Shown: positions 16,001-24,663, numbered from the stretch's first letter. The stretch is 64,000 nt of DNA from Ochrobactrum sp. Marseille-Q0166 (GCF_014397025.1 NZ_JACJUO010000002.1:1-64000); one strand, 5' to 3'. Notes: a model not told the origin generated them from the letters alone. Program-made: numbers and translations.

Positions 16001-17351
16001 TCAGGCGTTGCACCTGATTTGCGAATGGCACTGCATTAAACTCAACGTCAGCAAGCAGAATGCGGCCTTCGTCCTCAGCTTCATATTCAGGAAAACGACG
16101 CTGTGGCGCGTCTTTCATTTCCCATGCAGCATCAGGGCTGGGCCATGTGCCTGTCACGCCGTTAAAGGTATTTTCCAGACCCGGAAACGCGTCAAACTCA
16201 CGCTCTTTGCTGATGACAAATTCACCATCACTGAGAAACGCAACCGGCAGACCGGGCGGGCCGACGCGGACACTGTAAATACCGCCGCTTTCTGATATGC
16301 GTCCATTACAGGATTTGAGAAGCTCCTCGATCACGTCCATCGGATCTTGATCGAGCGTGCGGATTTCATAGCCGCAGCGGAACTGCTTTTCGAATTGGCC
16401 ATTCTCGTTCTGCACGAGAATATCGCATTCGTTCATCGCAGCCATCCAGCCGGATAGCGGAAAGCCCCAAGGCTTTACCGTTCCACCCCAGATGAATTCG
16501 CCCTTATAATGGATGCCACGCAAAATGTTGTAGATGATAACGATAGGGTTATCGGTCCACTCATATGTGCTTTCAACGCCCCAGCGATGCGGACCATTGC
16601 CGCCAACACTGCTATCCTTGCGCGGATCATAGAGCTTGATGCCCTGCACCTCGAAACGAAAAGCAGGGATAGCCGTCATCAGGTGACGTTCATACTCAGC
16701 CGTCGCAATAACATAGGCAACGCCACGACCAACCATATCGGACAGCCATGGGCGCTCGTCGCCTGCAAACTTGGCGACAAGTTCCGCATCAGCGGCAGTC
16801 TGATCTCCCAAATAATATTTGAGAAACGTAAACCACCAACGCGAGTATTTGTATTCTGCAATTGGATAGCTGGTTGCGCCAAGCTTGGCGGCTTCCGAAC
16901 TTGTCACAATGCTGGGATCGCGATTGCACGTTTCGCCATTCACAAAGACGCGGTTGCCGATGCTTTGAACCGGCAAATCAGAAACCGTGATAACCTGCGT
17001 CAGAATAGCATTTTCAACGTCATCGACTTTGCCGAATGAATTGACAAATTCCAGATGACCGGCTGTGGCATAGGTGCCGACGATAAAAGACAGCGACTTG
17101 TCGCCGCCCAACTGCACCTGACCGACGATGCCTGGCTGCGTCTGCTTTTTAGCAGACATTTTCGCGAGCAGGCTTGAACCCAGCTGAAACGCAATGCCAA
17201 ATGCCAGCTTAATCAGGGTCGCAGCAATGCCGCCAGCCTTGAGCAGACCAACAACCGCGCCGATGGCAGCACCAACCGGCCCCGCATGCGCAGGCAGCAT
17301 CATGCAGAGCGTGAGTGAAATCACCCACGCCGCAACGCGCAAGATTTTCAT
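13095..17351 (-). CDS. Host-specificity / tail tip protein (gpJ-like) with repeat fibre
   Basis: A 1418-residue protein and the largest gene in the window. It begins with a hydrophobic segment (residues about 5-24) and a second around 30-60, then a long globular region typical of phage J-type tail tip proteins (about 60-620). Two blocks of 12-14-residue repeats of the form I(T/S)xxKLAAxAVT follow (about 815-945 and 1105-1175), separated by carbohydrate-binding-like modules. Such repeats form a triple beta-helix or coiled fibre and are prone to recombination. Role: central tail fibre that sets host range. It is followed closely by another fibre-region gene. Confidence 0.8.
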   Translation of the reverse strand: MKILRVAAWVISLTLCMMLPAHAGPVGAAIGAVVGLLKAGGIAATLIKLAFGIAFQLGSSLLAKMSAKKQTQPGIVGQVQLGGDKSLSFIVGTYATAGHLEFVNSFGKVDDVENAILTQVITVSDLPVQSIGNRVFVNGETCNRDPSIVTSSEAAKLGATSYPIAEYKYSRWWFTFLKYYLGDQTAADAELVAKFAGDERPWLSDMVGRGVAYVIATAEYERHLMTAIPAFRFEVQGIKLYDPRKDSSVGGNGPHRWGVESTYEWTDNPIVIIYNILRGIHYKGEFIWGGTVKPWGFPLSGWMAAMNECDILVQNENGQFEKQFRCGYEIRTLDQDPMDVIEELLKSCNGRISESGGIYSVRVGPPGLPVAFLSDGEFVISKEREFDAFPGLENTFNGVTGTWPSPDAAWEMKDAPQRRFPEYEAEDEGRILLADVEFNAVPFANQVQRLMMALAKANRRFRKHIVTLHPWAAVLDPFDVIALTSPKEGYQNKHFEIMGLDDQPNVTQVASITEVDPSDYIWNADRDTLPWSVGPLTPNWPAAQIMVGWGVQPAELKDAEGISRRPSIEVFFAANMTDVRAVRVKVQLASTLEIVFDGEIPYGDPDYDNPSRSVILNGIFLPDEDYAVQGVYVPYSGRQVIPSAWMPVKTPRILLIDKDIGEGAITAAKLAAASVEFDKIADEAIRLNHFANNITPIEIGEQMPTQGNFDGRQFYNTADGKMYTWNGAEWVKPETGIADGSVTSVKIADNAVTANKIVQGAISASKFASSIKPVEIVSALPTTDNVVGRVVYLTTDSKLYRYTPTGWVSTVASSDITGQIEAAQIAALEATKITGTIVGTQIADNAISTPKLAASAVVAGKIAAGAVETDKLAAGAVTTGKLDALAVTSDKLAANSVTAGKIAAAAVSTDQLAANAVIASKIAANAITGDKLVANSITARELILTDWTNLVPDSQVKDIAGSWTLRGDWITTTTGDVNVDVKNIFVHMYTTGATGYGNYMNSSRFAVSLDRKYVLSCQARAFPSGTADMLARIHYYDKDGAALATYSTVLNTPTSPTFTRFSGDFAPPTVASTAEIRVYSNRSGSNARLDVTSFQVRVKAGAELIVDGGITANHLSAGSVTTDKLAANAITAGKIAAGAISAAQLAAGAVTADKIAAGSIATDKLAVGISRNVLQNSQFTAGLSTWAASGNPAGWVSQFSLVAAGSSWAGPLNPTLRVWQSNAVAEGYIDVRQNRPDQTGWKAYCYPVNAGDTWEASVYTSAHRCDIQLRIEWRMADGATAYSSASVNAAFGGSSTNPETWQRLVVRSVAPANAVAAGIHIRKLGTRAGSTDSYMFLYKPFLAQVPPYVTEAAPWSDGGFVLIDGSGIVAGAITADKMNVNNLAALSVDAGNIKAGTLSSSDNKFVINLNEGYWDLFV
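13840..14900 (-). repeat. Two blocks of degenerate 36-42-bp repeats within the tail tip gene
   Basis: Degenerate units coding for GKIAAGAV/TDKLAANAIT-type peptides occur at about 13840-14020 and 14520-14900, with a few more near 15060-15370. Codons differ between units, so the repeat is kept at protein rather than DNA level. Confidence 0.7.
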
Positions 17352-17363
17352 GATGTTTACCCG

Positions 17364-17789
17364 TTAGTGAAAGGGAACGTGAAACGTCCGCTTGGCGTCT
17401 AAAAGCGCCACCGTGCCGATACCGGCCTGATCAGGGCGAAGCACATAAATGCGCTGCCCTTGCACCACGCCAAGCGCGATGCCTTCATCTGTTTCTATTG
17501 CAGCCAAATCACCGACATGTGCCGATGACGGATGGCATTCCTCAAAGATTGAAGCGGCCATTTCCGCGTGATCGGCAAAGCCTGATTTTCTCAGCTTGCG
17601 CAGACCGCCAATGAGCGTTTTGTATTTGCCGCGATATTCAGCGGCAAAATCTGCGCCCGTCATGGCTTCAACTGCACCGGCAGCAAACAAGGCACAATCA
17701 TGCTCGCCCCATTTGAAAGGCTTGTGCGCGACTTCATAGAGATAGGCTGAAAGGCGCGGGCGCCAATCTGGATAACGTTTGATCGTCAT
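17364..17789 (-). CDS. Tail assembly protein, NlpC/P60-like (DUF6950-like)
   Basis: A 141-residue protein from MTIKRYPDWRPRLSAYL; its ATG overlaps the stop of the gene upstream. PFKWGEHDCALFAAGAVEAMTG contains the HDC motif of the cysteine-peptidase-like fold found in gene-transfer-agent and tail tip proteins, and HVGDLAAIE and GIALGVVQGQRIYVL supply the following strands. In phages these proteins lie just before the J-type protein and may cut peptidoglycan during entry or serve only structurally. Confidence 0.65.
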   Translation of the reverse strand: MTIKRYPDWRPRLSAYLYEVAHKPFKWGEHDCALFAAGAVEAMTGADFAAEYRGKYKTLIGGLRKLRKSGFADHAEMAASIFEECHPSSAHVGDLAAIETDEGIALGVVQGQRIYVLRPDQAGIGTVALLDAKRTFHVPFH

Positions 17790-18412
17790 TTCTTTGCCTC
17801 CCCCCAGAATATGTTTTGAAGCCATTCGCCAGCCACATCTGTATGCCTGCGATACCGATCACCTTGACGGCGTTTTTGCTGTTCATCCGACCGGCGCAAT
17901 GGATTGGTCTTTGTGAGCTGGCGCGTATGCGAAACACAGGTCAGTTCAATATTTCCCGATCCGCCAGCGGCAGGCGTGTTAATCTTCATATTATTGACCC
18001 AGCCAATAAACCGCGAACGCGCAGGCGCTACCGGCAGCATGGTATCAACGTCGAAATAACCGCGATGGATTTGGATTGGTGCATGACGCACTTCATAGCC
18101 GCGAACTGCCAACTGTGTTGCGGCATCCACCTGACTAAGCAAAATGCGGATCGAACGAATGGTCAGATCGCTTTCCTGCGGGATGGCAGGAATGTCAAGC
18201 AATGAGCCTGCGCCGTGATATGTCCGCATAATCGGCAAGTTGGTTTCTGGGTTAATGACAGCAACGTCTTGAACGTCTAAACCATTCCAGAAGCCAATTG
18301 CCTCAACCCCGCCATTGTCGCGGTTCTTGGCCTCAATCCATAGCAGATTAAATGGCGCAATAGCCTCGCGGTTCTGCAAGGCCGCAAGTGTCGCCTGATC
18401 ATATGATTTCAT
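17786..18412 (-). CDS. Minor tail protein (DUF2163-like position)
   Basis: A 208-residue protein starting MKSYDQATLAALQNRE. NLLWIEAKNRDNGG, VAVINPETNLPIMRTYHGAGSLLDI and GYFDVDTMLPVAPARSRFIGWV indicate a beta-rich tail hub component of the kind found between tape measure and tip genes. The C-terminus is basic. It overlaps both neighbours by 4 bases, so it is translated in a coupled series. The specific family is uncertain. Confidence 0.6.
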   Translation of the reverse strand: MKSYDQATLAALQNREAIAPFNLLWIEAKNRDNGGVEAIGFWNGLDVQDVAVINPETNLPIMRTYHGAGSLLDIPAIPQESDLTIRSIRILLSQVDAATQLAVRGYEVRHAPIQIHRGYFDVDTMLPVAPARSRFIGWVNNMKINTPAAGGSGNIELTCVSHTRQLTKTNPLRRSDEQQKRRQGDRYRRHTDVAGEWLQNIFWGEAKK

Positions 18413-19049
18413 GGGCGTTGCACGATTTCAAATGTGATGGCTGGGAAGTTACCAGTCGAAGGCACCTGCAAAGTTCCCGGCACAATGAACACCTTAGCTG
18501 CGGGCTTAATAAAACTCACAATCAGCCCGGAAGTGATACCTGCAGGAAAGTGAGGATAAATGCCAATTAGAGCAGTGGTGCCGTTTGCCGATGCTATGCC
18601 ATCAGTGGTCAAACGTCCGAGGTAACGGCGGACAGGCTGCGAACCATAATCAATTGCCACCATATCACCCGCCGTGAGCTGATAGCGCGCAGGGAGAGAT
18701 TTGAACGACAATGATTTGTTGTTCGTGCCAACCAGATCAATCGTAGGTGTAGCGGAACCCAGAATTACACCACCGGAATCTTTCGCAGGGTAGAGATTGG
18801 TCGGGCTGGCAAAATAGAAATTACCAATCGGCCGCCCAAAGCTTCGAGACGCGCTTGCAGGCTGCGTGCAACCAGACGGTTGACCGGCTGCAAGCTGACT
18901 TGAGCCGCCCATCTGCTTGGAGCAAGTTTTGCCGCCAAGACTTCGCCTGTGCCTAAGCCAGAATATTCCATCTGTTCTTGAATGACCCAAGGCGCGCTTT
19001 GCACTGGCAGATGATCGGCAAGCTCAGAAAGCTGAAGTGTATCTGCCAT
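18409..19049 (-). pseudogene. Minor tail protein gene with a frameshift
   Basis: The N-terminal frame starts MADTLQLSELADHLPVQ and is coherent up to LQARLEALGGR. The C-terminal frame then reads RPIGNFYFASPTNLYPAKDS and continues to the stop at 18409. The change of frame lies near 18838, at CTTTGGGCGGCCGATTGG; one extra base there would join them into a protein of about 213 residues. Together the two parts form a beta-rich distal tail protein. Either a real mutation or a sequencing error at a G/C run; I favour mutation because nearby phage genes are also broken. Confidence 0.65.
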
Positions 19050-19050
19050 T

Positions 19051-20907
19051 TTAACCTACCGCGTATGGATCTTGTGCGATTTGTTTGAAGCGCAGCGGCA
19101 GAATTTCTCGATCAAATTGCGTGAGACCTTCTTCGACACCAGAAGCAATCATTTCGTGTATCTCCGTGTTCCCTTTTGCGCCCCTCACATCAACAATGAT
19201 TGTGACGGGGCCGGATGATTGAGAGCTGGACGAAGAATTATCGCGAACGGTCGGCAATTGAGACAGTCGCAAATCGACCGGAATCCGCCTACCATCGGGC
19301 AAAGGAACCGCCGCTTCAGGGCCAGCCTCTCCGAAAACCGCAGGCTTGTCGCTGATGCCACCCTTCGCATAAAGGCCAATTCCACCGTTCATAGCGATTG
19401 ATTTTTGACTGCCAAAGCCAAACAAACCGGCGACCATGCCGCCAAGCCCCAAACCGCCGCCACCACCACCGCCAAACAAACTGTTAAAGAAATCGGCATA
19501 AGCGCCTTTACCGGTCAGTGCAGATTTTACAATTTCGATGGCGAGTTTTTTGAATGCGTCTGCGGCATCTTCCGTACCGGCAATCACGTTACCGAGCGCG
19601 TCAACCGCGTCAGAGCCAAGTTGGTCCAGACCGTCGATAAAATCTTGCTGCGCTTTGTTAGAGCGTTCCTGCGCGGCCTTCTGCGCATCGATGACTGTGA
19701 TCAATTCGGTGATGCGGTCTTTTTGCTCTTGCGTCGCTCCCGCGCCAAGCTTGCGAAGCTCATTCGAGAGTTTCTGCTGCTCATCCGTCAATCCGATGAT
19801 GGAGAGTTCGTGTTCTAGCGACTGGATCAGTTCGTCCGCAGCTTTTTTCTGTCGCTCCGTTTCGGAAATAGCGGCTTTTCGACTGCCTTTATTTGATCCA
19901 GAATCGAGAATGACGGGCGGCAAGGTGAAGCTGTCATCCGGCTTGTCACGGATCTTTGTCCGGTCCTGGAATTCCTTGATCTGCTTTTCGATTTCAGCAA
20001 GTTCACTTTCAATCTGCTCTTTGGGCGGAAGAAGCGCACCTCGATAATCACCGGAGTTTTTAATTTGAAGAGCGCGTACTTTTTCACCGCGCTGCTTTTC
20101 GAGTGTTGAGACACTACGCTTGTCAACATCGTTAAAGAGGTCAAGAACGTATCGAACTTCACTGGCAACACTGACTACGGCCTGTTTTAAATTCACACCG
20201 ACAGTGGTCACTACAGTGTTAAATGCTGCGTCAAGCTCGGCAGCCTGAGCTACAAGTTCATCCTCAATTACAATGCCGAGATCGTGCGCCTCATTAATTG
20301 CATGTCTAATGCCAGCTTCGCCCTGCGCAATCAGTTCAACAAAACGTTCGCCTGCACTGCCGCCAAATAGCTCGTCCATCACACGAATCTGGGCAGCTTT
20401 ATTAAGATGCTGCACCCGCTTGATGATTTCAGCAAAGAGTTCGCATGGCTCTTTCAGACGTTCTGCAACATCTTTTGCATCAAACCCCAAACGCTGGAAT
20501 GCCTCGGACGCGGATCCTTTGCCGGTTACGGCAAATTCATCAGCGCGCAAGCTTAATTCCTTCATGCCGTCAATCATCGCATCAACATCAATGCGATTTT
20601 TTTCCGCGACGTATTTCATCTCCTGAAAAGCTTTGATGGAGATGCCCGCCCGCCTTGCTTCACGATCAATAGAAGCGATATCGCTGATGACCTGTTGCGC
20701 ACCTGCAAGACTGATGCCGATGCCAAGACCGGCAAGCGAGGTTTTGAGCAAGTTCATGCTGCGATCCATGCCCGCCGACAGGTTGGCAAATTCGCGTTTG
20801 GTATCTTGCGCTGTGTCTTTGGCGTCACCTCGAACACGGCGCATAGCATCGTGGAAACCACGAGCGTTCGCGCCGATAAAGGCCATGATATCGGCGCGTG
20901 TACTCAT
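19051..20907 (-). CDS. Tail tape measure protein
   Basis: A 618-residue protein. The N-terminus (FIGANARGFHDAMRRVRGDAKD, then LLKTSLAGLGIGISLAGA) is the common start of tape measure proteins. Long helical regions (about 60-470) include the KERLKEP/LFAEIIKRV part found in this family. A glycine-rich patch (GGGGGGGLGLGG, near 483) and a domain with AVFGEAGPEAAVPLPDGR (about 520-540) follow. It sets tail length and forms a channel during DNA entry. It overlaps the chaperone gene upstream by 4 bases. Confidence 0.85.
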   Translation of the reverse strand: MSTRADIMAFIGANARGFHDAMRRVRGDAKDTAQDTKREFANLSAGMDRSMNLLKTSLAGLGIGISLAGAQQVISDIASIDREARRAGISIKAFQEMKYVAEKNRIDVDAMIDGMKELSLRADEFAVTGKGSASEAFQRLGFDAKDVAERLKEPCELFAEIIKRVQHLNKAAQIRVMDELFGGSAGERFVELIAQGEAGIRHAINEAHDLGIVIEDELVAQAAELDAAFNTVVTTVGVNLKQAVVSVASEVRYVLDLFNDVDKRSVSTLEKQRGEKVRALQIKNSGDYRGALLPPKEQIESELAEIEKQIKEFQDRTKIRDKPDDSFTLPPVILDSGSNKGSRKAAISETERQKKAADELIQSLEHELSIIGLTDEQQKLSNELRKLGAGATQEQKDRITELITVIDAQKAAQERSNKAQQDFIDGLDQLGSDAVDALGNVIAGTEDAADAFKKLAIEIVKSALTGKGAYADFFNSLFGGGGGGGLGLGGMVAGLFGFGSQKSIAMNGGIGLYAKGGISDKPAVFGEAGPEAAVPLPDGRRIPVDLRLSQLPTVRDNSSSSSQSSGPVTIIVDVRGAKGNTEIHEMIASGVEEGLTQFDREILPLRFKQIAQDPYAVG

Positions 20908-21095
20908 TGCGGCTTACTCCGAATGGATTTTGTAGGAGGATGGGAACGGGCAATCTCACGTGCCCGCTCTGGCGTAATGACATCGTCGAGTTTTCGACCT
21001 GTCCGCCCTTCAATGGCTGCCTGAACTTCGGGCCAAGTTGAACGCCAGAATGAACGTGGCTCCCAGCCAAGCTGACCCGTCGCAATGCGCTGCAT
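20904..21095 (-). CDS. Phage tail assembly chaperone (TAC_6-like)
   Basis: A 63-residue protein, MQRIATGQLGWEPRSFWRST followed by EVQAAIEGRTGRK. It matches the short rcc01693/TAC_6 pattern (GxLGWxPxxFWxxT...EVxxAxEG), a chaperone of the tape measure protein. It overlaps the tape measure start by 4 bases. A longer start is unlikely because the frame meets a stop 40 codons upstream and has no earlier start codon. Confidence 0.65.
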   Translation of the reverse strand: MQRIATGQLGWEPRSFWRSTWPEVQAAIEGRTGRKLDDVITPERAREIARSHPPTKSIRSKPQ

Positions 21096-21112
21096 ATGAC
21101 GTATGCGATCTG

Positions 21113-21528
21113 TTACACTGAAGGGCTTGGGGCGTTTCCCGCGTCGAGCTTTTCAAAGGCACGATCAAGGTCGGCAATAGGTTTTCTTCACCACGGCTTT
21201 TGCGGCCTTCCGCGATGTGACCAGTCAAAGCTTTGGTGATGGCATCACGGAAAGCTGGCTCATCGGCAGCGCTCAATTGCTGCATGGCCAGATGTGCTTG
21301 TTTGCGGGCTTCATCATCGCCATCGGGATGCGTGGTCAGCACCCTGATTGCAGCCATGACGGTTTTGGGGTGAAAACCAATGAGACGCTTGTAAAGCGTC
21401 TGCATATCATCGCAGTCTGCCAGCTGACACAATTGCGCCAAACGAGCAAACTCAACAACCATAACGATTTTGGTGTTACCGATCTGGCAGGAAGCCTCGC
21501 CACGTGCAGGATTAAAAATCGGGTCCAT
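21113..21528 (-). pseudogene. Tail assembly chaperone (gpG-like position) with a frame change
   Basis: The frame starts MDPIFNPARGEASCQIGNTK and is protein-like to SRGEEN. A second frame then reads PIADLDRAFEKLDAGNAPSPSV and stops at 21113; the original frame continues as unlikely sequence to 21010. The switch is at GAAGAAAACCT near 21170. One extra A would give GEEKPIADL, so a one-base loss in an A-run is the simplest explanation. A programmed -1 frameshift is known for tail chaperone genes at this place and is the alternative, although the site is not a classic slippery heptamer. Confidence 0.6.
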
Positions 21529-21947
21529 TATGTTGCCGCCACAAAGCCGATTTCGCCGGTTGCGGACATTCGTCCCTGCGCCTGCAACTCGCCGGTCTTG
21601 TCTCCAGAGAATGTCATCGAAACAAGAAAGTCAGCTTCAAAGGTTCCGACACCGGGGACGACAATCTGATATTGTGTCACGACTTGATTAACGGCATCGC
21701 CGGTCATGGCCTTCTGTGCTGCATTGCCGACAAAGGCACCATCAAGCTGCACAGCAATGCTCTGCATGCCATACATTAGAGAGCGTACCAATTTGCTGCC
21801 CGGAGCCGCACAGTCGGGCTTGGTGATGTCGATTTCTTCGTTGTTGATTTCCAAAGAGCGCGCTTCGGAAACACAGACCGAAACAAACTCCTGATCGGCG
21901 TTCATGAACCTCTTGATGACGAGTTCACGCCCCATGTACTGAGCCAT
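21528..21947 (-). CDS. Major tail tube protein
   Basis: A 139-residue protein starting MAQYMGRELVIKRF. LEINNEEIDITKPD, GMQSIAVQLDGAF and FEADFLVSMTFSGDKTGELQ are the strand pattern of siphovirus major tail proteins of the TP901-1 type. These stack as hexamers to form the tube, which fits the long tape measure gene. Its stop abuts the chaperone start (ATG/TAA overlap). Confidence 0.75.
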   Translation of the reverse strand: MAQYMGRELVIKRFMNADQEFVSVCVSEARSLEINNEEIDITKPDCAAPGSKLVRSLMYGMQSIAVQLDGAFVGNAAQKAMTGDAVNQVVTQYQIVVPGVGTFEADFLVSMTFSGDKTGELQAQGRMSATGEIGFVAAT

Positions 21948-21977
21948 GGCAAATACTCCTGAAATTTTGAATAGGAT

Positions 21978-22439
21978 TCAGGCAACCCGGTCAGGGATGC
22001 CCGCGAAGGTGCGATAAGTCACCTCAAAGATGACGCGCCCCGAACCGAGGCTCTGCGCTGTCTGCGGATCGATGAACATCTCGGATGCAGTCGGCAGAAT
22101 ATCGATAACCAGCCCATCAAGGTGCGATGGCGGCAATGCCGTTTCAACGAGTGCAGCCAGATCATCAAATTCGCGCTGCGGATTGGAGCGGCCCTTGAAC
22201 TGGATAATCACATTGACCATCAAGCGACGGTTGATGCGGGCCAGTTCCCGCCCGGTGACATCGTCATAAATGACGCCATCGGGTGTCGAGGTTTCGCCCG
22301 TATGAATGACCGCGAAAAATGGCATATCCTCTTCCTCAATGGCATTGGAGCGCATGAGGGAAACTTTACCAGCTTTATCCGCAACAACAGGGGTGAGATC
22401 GGCCTTGATCTTTTCAAGGATCTGATAGCGCAGATGCAT
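21978..22439 (-). CDS. Tail terminator-like protein
   Basis: A 153-residue protein (MHLRYQILEKIKADL...). IEEEDMPFFAVIHTGET, RINRRLMVNVIIQFKG and DPQTAQSLGSGRVIFEVTYRT fit the tail terminator (lambda gpU-like) fold, which caps the tail tube before joining the head. Placed between the head-tail joining gene and the tube gene, as expected. Start is 3 bases after the preceding stop. Confidence 0.65.
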   Translation of the reverse strand: MHLRYQILEKIKADLTPVVADKAGKVSLMRSNAIEEEDMPFFAVIHTGETSTPDGVIYDDVTGRELARINRRLMVNVIIQFKGRSNPQREFDDLAALVETALPPSHLDGLVIDILPTASEMFIDPQTAQSLGSGRVIFEVTYRTFAGIPDRVA

Positions 22440-22441
22440 GA

Positions 22442-22783
22442 TCAGTAATCCCGTAAAAGAAAGCGCTTCATAGCGCGACCATCATCAACATGACTGACGA
22501 TTTCGAACACATCACCGATGTTCTTGCCGTCATCGCTTTTGAGAATTTTTACGGAATCGCCCTGCCGCACAGCATCGATGCCGTCACCTTCAAGAGCAAG
22601 GGAATAGCGAATGCCTTCCGCAGCGACACCTTCAAGATCAATCAGATCAGTATCGCGAACCCGGCGAAAAATCCCCCGGAGCGGTTCACGCACCACGCCA
22701 CCATTCGTCAGCTCAATATCGACGTTACCAAGGGAGGCGACAAACGCACCTCCCATACCGGCAAAAACGGCGGGCCGCGACAT
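22442..22783 (-). CDS. Head-tail joining protein (gpFII-like)
   Basis: A 113-residue beta-rich protein (MSRPAVFAGMGGAFV...). LRGIFRRVRDTDLIDLEGV and IRYSLALEGDGIDAVRQGDSV followed by FEIVSHVDDGRAMKRFLLRD resemble lambda gpFII-type head completion proteins that attach the tail. ATG overlaps the preceding stop. Confidence 0.6.
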   Translation of the reverse strand: MSRPAVFAGMGGAFVASLGNVDIELTNGGVVREPLRGIFRRVRDTDLIDLEGVAAEGIRYSLALEGDGIDAVRQGDSVKILKSDDGKNIGDVFEIVSHVDDGRAMKRFLLRDY

Positions 22784-23145
22784 CAGCCCTGCGCGTCCTG
22801 ATACGCGTTTTCAGCTACATTGAGCGCGGCTTCCGCTGCCTCGAAAGCTTTCAGCTCTTCATCGCCCGCAGTTTCGCTTTCCAATGCAGCTTTCGCAGCA
22901 TCAAAGGTCTGCTGCGCCTGTTCGACTGCCTTTGCAAGTAGATCAAGCTGTGAAGCTGCCTGACTTGCCGCTGGCTGTGAGCGCGATGGTTTCACCGCTT
23001 CATTGATGGCCGCAACAACGCCAAACAATGCACCGATCCGGTTTGCTTCATCTTCGGGAAGTGGCACCGGTGTGCCGGGAGCAATATCCTTGCCCCCGAC
23101 GATAAGCGTTGCGCCATAGGCCTGCGTAATGGTTTTCTTAGCCAT
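22783..23145 (-). CDS. Small head-region protein (gpFI-like position)
   Basis: A 120-residue protein. A short N-terminal domain (MAKKTITQAYGATLIVGGKD) carries a PVPLPEDEANRIGALFG segment, then an alanine- and glutamate-rich coiled coil (residues about 65-115). It sits where lambda FI lies, between capsid and head-tail joining genes. FI proteins help DNA packaging and are acidic and poorly conserved. Function inferred from position. Confidence 0.5.
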   Translation of the reverse strand: MAKKTITQAYGATLIVGGKDIAPGTPVPLPEDEANRIGALFGVVAAINEAVKPSRSQPAASQAASQLDLLAKAVEQAQQTFDAAKAALESETAGDEELKAFEAAEAALNVAENAYQDAQG

Positions 23146-23174
23146 GGGATTAAATCTCCGTTGAAGCTGTCCGA

Positions 23175-24212
23175 TTAACGGACCATGGCGAAGAGCGAAG
23201 CATTCGCATCACCGGGAACCGGCAGCGGCGCACTCTGCGTCATAAGCATGGTTGCGGATGGATCATCGACTTCCCACATTTTTGGGAAGCGTGAGAGCGG
23301 CGCAAGGCGAGCCTTGGTGTCTTGAATAGCGCCGTGTGCCATAAAGCCTTGCAACTGCGAAGGCGAAATCACGCCAACGCCAAAGCTTGGCCAGACTTCG
23401 ATATCGTTCCCGGCATCATCCTGAAACAGCTGCGTGTACTGCCAGTAATTGAACTGACCGACCGAGCCAAGATAGACCGCAACCATATCTTCGCTGCCAG
23501 CTGCTATGGGGCCCAGCTGCATGATGCCATCTGCCTGACGGCGGTTATCAAGCAGCTGGCGCATTTCCTCGTCTGTCTGATGCAACTCAGCGGCTTCCGC
23601 ACCGAGAATGATTTCTGTTGCAGCGCCACCGGATGCCTTTGCAACACGCGTGCCCCAATCTCGAATGGAGGTGCGGACCTTGACACCATTTTCGCCCCAG
23701 CGGTTGGCACCAGTCAGTGCGACCGAGAGTTCAGGCTTACGAGCATAGTCAACGATCTGCGTTTCGTAATCTTCGCCACTGACGGTAATCTTGCCAAGCT
23801 TCAATGCTTCCGCTGCCATAATCTCTTCGCGACGGGTGATTTCATCATCCTGATCAAAGAGCGTGTCAGTGACAGTCTGAAGGTAACGCTCCTCTGCGCT
23901 CATCTCGCCACCGATGCGTTCACCCGGACGGCGGCGGAAACCTTCGCCTGGACGAATGGTATTTTTCGGCTTCACATAAGCTGGCTTGAAAGTCGTGGTC
24001 TGACGGCCACGAATGGCGCGCTCACGACCCGGAACCAGAGGCGAGACAAAAGGCGCGACGTTGCGGCGGCGCTTGAGCTTGTCGAAGGCGATTTCTTCCA
24101 AATCCGACTGAAAGCCATTTGGAAAGAATGTATCGCGAATCCATGCAGTTGGGCGGTCGCGGGATTCAATAACCGCAGCCAGCGCAACTGTGCTGAAAAG
24201 ATGATTTTCCAT
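23175..24212 (-). CDS. Major capsid protein, lambda gpE family
   Basis: A 345-residue protein. MENHLFSTVALAAVIESRD, then AWIRDTFFPNGFQSD, TTTFKPAYVKPKNTI, RREEIMAAEALKLGKITVSG and MQLGPIAAGSEDMVAVYLGS form the gpE family pattern (HK97 fold). Length is close to lambda gpE (341). It forms the icosahedral shell, stabilised by the decoration protein encoded next to it. Confidence 0.85.
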   Translation of the reverse strand: MENHLFSTVALAAVIESRDRPTAWIRDTFFPNGFQSDLEEIAFDKLKRRRNVAPFVSPLVPGRERAIRGRQTTTFKPAYVKPKNTIRPGEGFRRRPGERIGGEMSAEERYLQTVTDTLFDQDDEITRREEIMAAEALKLGKITVSGEDYETQIVDYARKPELSVALTGANRWGENGVKVRTSIRDWGTRVAKASGGAATEIILGAEAAELHQTDEEMRQLLDNRRQADGIMQLGPIAAGSEDMVAVYLGSVGQFNYWQYTQLFQDDAGNDIEVWPSFGVGVISPSQLQGFMAHGAIQDTKARLAPLSRFPKMWEVDDPSATMLMTQSAPLPVPGDANASLFAMVR

Positions 24213-24266
24213 TCAGGAGTTTCCTTGAAGTTTGCGTCCTAAAACGCATGTGATGGATGGCTGCGG

Positions 24267-24617
24267 TTAAGCGAGCTTGTGGACGAAGAGCGAAGCCGAT
24301 GCTTCGCGGAATGCTTTTTCAACGCTATCGACGGTGTGCCCCTCACCCAGAATGAGTTTGGAGCCGTCAAAGCCGCCAGATGCATAAATGCGTGACTGCA
24401 CAGGACCGGCAGTGGTATCGACATCAATTGCGAGAACAGCAGATGGAACTTCAGAGCCATCGGTGGCAGCGGAGAGTGACAAAATGAATGTCCCATCGGC
24501 ATCACCCAGCACGGCACCACGTTTCAAAACCTGCCCCGCACCGATTGTAACTGTTCGTACAGCAACGGGATAATCACCTACGAGCAGATCGCCCGGCGTA
24601 TATTCTTGGGTCTGCAT
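24267..24617 (-). CDS. Head decoration protein, lambda gpD family
   Basis: A 116-residue protein from MQTQEYTPGDLLVGDYPVAV, with GGGAG upstream. Beta segments (VTIGAGQVLKRGAVLGDADG and AATDGSEVPSAVLAIDVDTT) match the gpD trimer that binds threefold sites of the expanded capsid. Order protease - scaffold - D - E is as in lambda. Confidence 0.8.
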   Translation of the reverse strand: MQTQEYTPGDLLVGDYPVAVRTVTIGAGQVLKRGAVLGDADGTFILSLSAATDGSEVPSAVLAIDVDTTAGPVQSRIYASGGFDGSKLILGEGHTVDSVEKAFREASASLFVHKLA

Positions 24618-24663
24618 TTGCAGCACTCCCTATGAGAAATTGAGAAGGATCAGACTTGCAGGC

